Source: an uncultured Clostridium sp. (GTDB lineage Bacteria > Bacillota > Clostridia > Clostridiales > Clostridiaceae). Taken from it: DNA of 9,467 nt. Location: contig UQFE01000057.1 in assembly GCA_900540255.1 (NCBI GenBank), forward strand, positions 1 through 9,467, in the 5' to 3' direction. Below the pieces are notes generated by a model. That model searched no databases. It saw only the letters and a list, made by a program, of their open reading frames with translations, and was not told the origin of the DNA. Shown piece after piece: positions 6,454-9,467 of the stretch (position 1 is the stretch's first letter; each line of letters starts with the position of its first letter). The translations under genes were made by a program, and so were the position numbers.

Positions 6454-6498
6454 GTAGGTCTTCAAGTTTTTGTTATTGTAAATTAACTTGAAGACTAC
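6454..6498 (+). other. long stem-loop in the leader of the MBOAT gene
   Basis: GTAG-(G)-TCTTCAAGTT (6454-6468) pairs with AACTTGAAGA-CTAC (6485-6498): 14 bp with one bulged G and a 16-nt loop rich in T. No T-run follows, so it is not an intrinsic terminator on the + strand. It ends 7 bases before the ribosome binding site of the next gene, which is free of the stem. It may set the ratio of the two genes by RNA processing or stability, or bind a regulator. Confidence 0.6.
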
Positions 6499-6519
6499 AT
6501 AACAAAGGAAGTGAATAAA

Positions 6520-7896
6520 GTGGTTTTCAGTAGTATTTTATTTATATTTAGATTTTTACCAATTGCTATGGGAATTTATTTTTTAACACCTAAAAAATTA
6601 AAAAATTTAAGTTTGCTTATACTTAGTTTAATCTTTTATTCATGGGGAGAACCTAGATACTTTTTACTCATGATTGCTTCTATATTTGTAGATTATTTTA
6701 TAAGTATTAATATTGAAAAAAATAATAAAAATAAAAAAATAAAAATTCTTCTTTTAGCTATATCTATAATATTTAATGTAGGAATTTTATTTTTCTTTAA
6801 GTATATTAATTTTTTTATAGAAAATATAAATAGTATTTTTAATATGTCATTGAATAATGTAAAAATAACTTTACCTTTAGGAATAAGTTTTTATACTTTT
6901 CAAACTATGTCATACACAATAGATGTGTTTTTGGGAAAAGTTAAAGCAGAAAAAAATATAATTAATTTTGGGGCATTTGTATGTTTATTTCCACAACTTA
7001 TTGCGGGACCAATAGTGAAATATATAGATATAAGTAAGGAGTTAAAAAATAGAGATATTAATTTAGATGAAATTCAAGAAGGAATAAGATTATTTATTTT
7101 AGGATTGGGAAGTAAGGTTCTTATTGCAAATAATATAGGAAGCCTTTGGAATGAAGTTGAAACAATGGGATTTAATAATATAAGTACTATTCTTGCTTGG
7201 ATGGGAATAATAGCCTTTTCATTACAAATATATTTTGATTTTAATGGATATTCACTTATGGCAATTGGGCTAGGAAAAATATTAGGATTTAATTTTCCTA
7301 ATAATTTTAATTATCCATATGAATCTAGAAGTATTACTGAATTTTGGAGAAGGTGGCATATAACTTTAGGACAATGGTTTAAGCAGTATGTATACATACC
7401 TTTAGGAGGAAATAGATTAGGAAGAGCAAGAACTTATTTTAATTTATTTATAGTATGGTTTTTAACAGGGCTTTGGCATGGGGCAAGTTATAATTTTATA
7501 TTATGGGGACTATATTTCTTTATATTAATATGTATAGAAAAAAATGGATTATTAAATTTGTTAAATAAACATAAATTAATTTCTCATATATATACTATAT
7601 TTTTTATTTTAGTTGGATGGGTATTATTTGCTGTAATTGATTTAAATAAAATTATAAATTTTTTAAAAAAAATGTTTATATTTAATGCAGGAAATGAATG
7701 GATTTATTATTTAAGAAACTATATTATTATTTATACTATTGCTATTATATTTTCAACTAGTTTTCTAAAGAAAATATACAATAAATTTGTTAAAAGTAAT
7801 ATAGTAGACACTATAATTTTAATAACAATTTTTTTATTATCAATAGCTTATTTAGTTGATTCATCTTACAATCCATTTTTGTATTTTAGATTTTAG
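6520..7896 (+). CDS. MBOAT family O-acyltransferase (AlgI type), 458 aa
   Basis: A multi-pass membrane enzyme (about 10-12 helices) of the AlgI/PatA/DltB class, which moves acyl groups, usually acetyl, across the membrane for attachment to extracellular glycans. Numbered from the GTG at 6520: MVFSSILFIFRFLP at the N-terminus (typical AlgI start), LPLGISFYTFQ (118-128), PQLIAGPI (158-165), YFDFNGYSLMAIGLG (238-252), F-W-R-R-W-H-I-T-L with H280, and T-G-L-W-H-G-A-S-Y-N-F with the invariant catalytic-type H320. Length is normal for AlgI. Another GTG at 6511 directly abuts AAAGGAA, whereas the GTG at 6520 is 8 nt from AGGAAG and gives the family's usual MVFSS start. The partner gene follows 13 bp later, and such pairs (AlgI with AlgJ/AlgX) work as one O-acylation machine. 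DltB is less likely, as no dltA or dltC is nearby. Confidence 0.93.
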   Translation: MVFSSILFIFRFLPIAMGIYFLTPKKLKNLSLLILSLIFYSWGEPRYFLLMIASIFVDYFISINIEKNNKNKKIKILLLAISIIFNVGILFFFKYINFFIENINSIFNMSLNNVKITLPLGISFYTFQTMSYTIDVFLGKVKAEKNIINFGAFVCLFPQLIAGPIVKYIDISKELKNRDINLDEIQEGIRLFILGLGSKVLIANNIGSLWNEVETMGFNNISTILAWMGIIAFSLQIYFDFNGYSLMAIGLGKILGFNFPNNFNYPYESRSITEFWRRWHITLGQWFKQYVYIPLGGNRLGRARTYFNLFIVWFLTGLWHGASYNFILWGLYFFILICIEKNGLLNLLNKHKLISHIYTIFFILVGWVLFAVIDLNKIINFLKKMFIFNAGNEWIYYLRNYIIIYTIAIIFSTSFLKKIYNKFVKSNIVDTIILITIFLLSIAYLVDSSYNPFLYFRF

Positions 7897-7909
7897 GAAG
7901 GCGTTTTAT

Positions 7910-9013
7910 ATGAAAAGAAGATATTTATTATATTGTTTTACAGCAATTATTTACATAGTGACTATAATAAGTTTTATTGATAAAGATAAGATATTTTCAG
8001 AATTTGAAAATAGAAATTTAAAAACAAATGTTAGGTTTTCTATTAATAAGTTTGTTAATGGTAGCTTTCAGGAAGAATATGAAGAATATATAAATGATCA
8101 GTTTCCGTTAAGAAATCAATGGATAAGTATAAAATCACTAAATGAATATTTATTAGGTAAGATTGAAAATAATGGGATTATATATGGGGAAAATAAATGG
8201 CTTTTTGAAAAGTTTACTTCATTAAATAAGGTAAAGCTTAGTAATAATATTAATGCAATAAATCAATTTAGTAAAAAATATGATAAAAGTGTATCTGTAA
8301 TGATTGTACCAAATTCCTATGAAATATATAATGAAGATTTGCCAAGAGGTTTATATCAAATTGAACAAGAGAAAATAATAAAAGATTTATATTCAAATTT
8401 AATATATTCAAATAATATTAATTTATTAGATAAATTTAAAAATGAAAAAAATAACTATATTTATTATAAAACAGATCATCATTGGACAACATATGGTGCA
8501 TATTTAGCGTATTGTAGTTTTATAGAATCAATTGGTATGAAACCTATAAATTTAAATTATTATAATAGCAATGAGATAAATGGATTTTATGGTTCTTATT
8601 TTTCAAAAGCAAAGCCATTTAATATATCAAGTGATATTATTAAATATTATGATTTTGAAGATTTAGAAATGAATATATTGGGAGAGGAAGTTTATAATTC
8701 TATTTATGATTTTTCAAAAATAAATTCTAGAGATAAATACTCTATGTTTATAAGAGGAAATAATGCATTAACTATAATAAATAATAAAAATTTAAAAAAT
8801 GGTAAAAAAATTTTAGTTATAAAGGATTCATTTGCAAATTCATTAGTACCATTTTTAACGCAAAATTTTGAAGAAGTACATATTATTGATTTAAGAAGTT
8901 TTAATATTAAAATTAGTAACTATATGGAAGAAAATGATTTTGATAATATTTTAGTTTTATATAATTTTATAAATTTAGCAACTGATAGTGACATAATAAA
9001 AATTAAATATTGA
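7910..9013 (+). CDS. DHHW family membrane-anchored SGNH-like protein (AlgX/AlgJ-like), 367 aa
   Basis: Likely the extracytoplasmic partner that takes acyl groups from the MBOAT protein and places them on a surface glycan. One membrane anchor lies at about 5-22 after MKRR; the rest should be outside the cell. Seen in order: F-E-N-R-N-L (32-37), YINDQFPLRNQWISIK (60-75), NNGIIYGENKWLFE (87-100), the family motif YYKTDHHWTTYGAY (185-198) and VIKDSFANSLVPFL (303-316). By comparison with AlgX/AlgJ (Asp-x-His plus Ser), D189, H191 and S307 form a likely catalytic triad. AGGAAGG (7895-7901), which includes the last bases of the MBOAT stop codon, lies 8 nt before ATG 7910; starting upstream at 7856 would put extra residues before the anchor and overlap the MBOAT gene. 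The last gene of the run; the terminator at 9020-9065 follows. The acyl group and the glycan are unknown. Confidence 0.88.
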   Translation: MKRRYLLYCFTAIIYIVTIISFIDKDKIFSEFENRNLKTNVRFSINKFVNGSFQEEYEEYINDQFPLRNQWISIKSLNEYLLGKIENNGIIYGENKWLFEKFTSLNKVKLSNNINAINQFSKKYDKSVSVMIVPNSYEIYNEDLPRGLYQIEQEKIIKDLYSNLIYSNNINLLDKFKNEKNNYIYYKTDHHWTTYGAYLAYCSFIESIGMKPINLNYYNSNEINGFYGSYFSKAKPFNISSDIIKYYDFEDLEMNILGEEVYNSIYDFSKINSRDKYSMFIRGNNALTIINNKNLKNGKKILVIKDSFANSLVPFLTQNFEEVHIIDLRSFNIKISNYMEENDFDNILVLYNFINLATDSDIIKIKY

Positions 9014-9019
9014 TTTTTT

Positions 9020-9065
9020 ATATGCATCATTACTTAAATTATAAAGTAATGGTGTATATTTTTTT
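9020..9065 (+). terminator. strong intrinsic terminator after the DHHW gene
   Basis: A 16-bp stem (9020-9035 with 9044-9059, including two G-T wobbles) and an 8-nt loop lead into T residues up to 9065. The stem starts 6 bases after the TGA stop. It separates the glycan-modification genes from the collagen-like gene, so the latter needs its own promoter. Confidence 0.85.
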
Positions 9066-9094
9066 GAAAAGTAATTTTTTTAATGATTTAAGTA

Positions 9095-9121
9095 ACAATA
9101 AGCATCTAAAGACATAATATA
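9095..9121 (+). promoter_or_regulatory. SigK-like promoter of the collagen-like gene
   Basis: AC (9095-9096), 16 bp, then CATAATATA (9113-9121), an exact match to the -10 pattern CATAnnnTA of the late mother-cell sigma factor SigK, with the -35 AC at the expected distance. The start of transcription would be near 9128, about 40 nt before the ATG. A short degenerate motif in AT-rich DNA can arise by chance. Confidence 0.5.
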
Positions 9122-9169
9122 AAGTATAGAAAAACTTTGGAGAAGTTTAGATACTAAGGAGGAAAAAAG

Positions 9170-9467
9170 ATGGCAGGGTATAGAAGTAGAAGAAATAATC
9201 CATTTTCAAAAATAAATTCAATGAGCAGAAGAAGTAGTTATAATCTTTATGAAGAACTAAGCAATAAAAACTCAGAAGATGAATCAGCAAAGATAAATAA
9301 CAGAAATAATTATATGTATAATAGTTGGATTTCTGGATCATATGATCAATCTAAATGCATGGAATGTGGAAATCATTCTTGTATATGTGTTAGAGGATGT
9401 AAAGGAGCAACAGGAGCAACAGGACCACAAGGACCTCAAGGATTAAGAGGACCACAAGGACCACAAG
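9170..9467 (+). CDS. collagen-like protein with cysteine cluster, probable spore-surface protein (3' end outside window)
   Basis: The first 99 codons are present. Residues 1-62 are polar and rich in Arg, Ser and Asn, with no signal peptide or membrane segment. Residues 63-77 hold five cysteines in the order C-x2-C-x4-C-x-C-x3-C (C63, C66, C71, C73, C77). Gly-X-Y triplets begin at G79 (GAT, GAT, GPQ, GPQ, GLR, GPQ, GPQ) and run off the window. Lack of a signal peptide fits exosporium collagen-like proteins such as BclA, which are assembled from the mother-cell cytosol, and the upstream SigK-like promoter agrees. The N-terminal targeting motif of Bacillus BclA is not seen. AAGGAGG (9156-9162) lies 7 nt before the ATG, an excellent site. 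A neighbouring glycosyltransferase recalls the sgtA-bclA3 pair of Clostridioides difficile. A non-spore collagen-like surface protein remains possible. Confidence 0.85.
   Translation, partial: MAGYRSRRNNPFSKINSMSRRSSYNLYEELSNKNSEDESAKINNRNNYMYNSWISGSYDQSKCMECGNHSCICVRGCKGATGATGPQGPQGLRGPQGPQ
9404..9467 (+). repeat. collagen Gly-X-Y triplet repeat (start only)
   Basis: Seven complete triplets plus the first base of the next codon. Every third codon is GGA, and the unit GGACCACAA (Gly-Pro-Gln) recurs almost unchanged (once as GGACCTCAA). Near-identical DNA units make the tract prone to changes in repeat number. The end lies outside the window. Confidence 0.9.

Noticed and set aside
6520..9013. 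A dlt-type teichoic acid D-alanylation system (DltB and DltD)
   Set aside because: No DltA or DltC is nearby, the MBOAT protein has AlgI-type blocks, and the partner has the DHHW motif rather than typical DltD features.
9147..9341. Open frame on the minus strand opposite the collagen-like gene
   Set aside because: The Phe/Tyr/Leu-rich product is the usual shadow of AT-rich coding DNA; the + strand gene has a strong ribosome binding site and recognisable repeats.
9404..9467. Gly-X-Y repeats as part of a phage tail-fibre collagen
   Set aside because: No phage genes are present, and the sporulation-type promoter and cysteine cluster fit a surface protein better.

Overview
The window is AT-rich DNA with strong GGAGG-type ribosome binding sites, intrinsic terminators and short intergenic gaps. 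Together with a nadA-nadB-nadC operon and a collagen-like protein behind a sporulation-type promoter, this points to an anaerobic spore-forming Firmicute, most likely a Clostridium (sensu stricto). I cannot name the species. No tRNA, rRNA, CRISPR array, insertion sequence or phage gene is visible.

Left part (1-2030): a small three-helix membrane protein (83-331, +) converges on an AI-2E-family membrane protein (363-1544, -), and one hairpin at 341-364 probably terminates both. Divergent from the AI-2E gene is a 52-codon gene (1784-1942, +). It encodes a very acidic protein with a helix-turn-helix-like middle, and has a strong ribosome binding site and its own terminator.

Middle (2041-5161, - strand): nadA, nadB and nadC form a compact operon for de novo NAD synthesis (aspartate to iminoaspartate to quinolinate to nicotinate mononucleotide). 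A promoter is visible upstream of nadA, with a palindromic possible operator at its predicted transcription start. nadB lacks a clear Shine-Dalgarno sequence and probably depends on translational coupling. nadB and nadC overlap by 23 bp.

Right part (5187-9467, + strand): a GT2 glycosyltransferase with a helical-repeat C-terminus, an AlgI-type MBOAT O-acyltransferase and a membrane-anchored DHHW/SGNH-like protein run in one direction and end at a strong terminator (9020-9065). Next comes a collagen-like protein, cut by the window edge, with a cysteine cluster before its Gly-X-Y repeats and a SigK-like promoter. I read this as a likely cassette for glycosylating and O-acylating a surface structure, possibly the spore exosporium. 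The gene families are clear; the spore link is inference.

Three start codons are set here by ribosome binding site position and family convention: nadA at 5090, the MBOAT gene at 6520 and the DHHW gene at 7910. Each gives a slightly shorter protein than the longest open frame.
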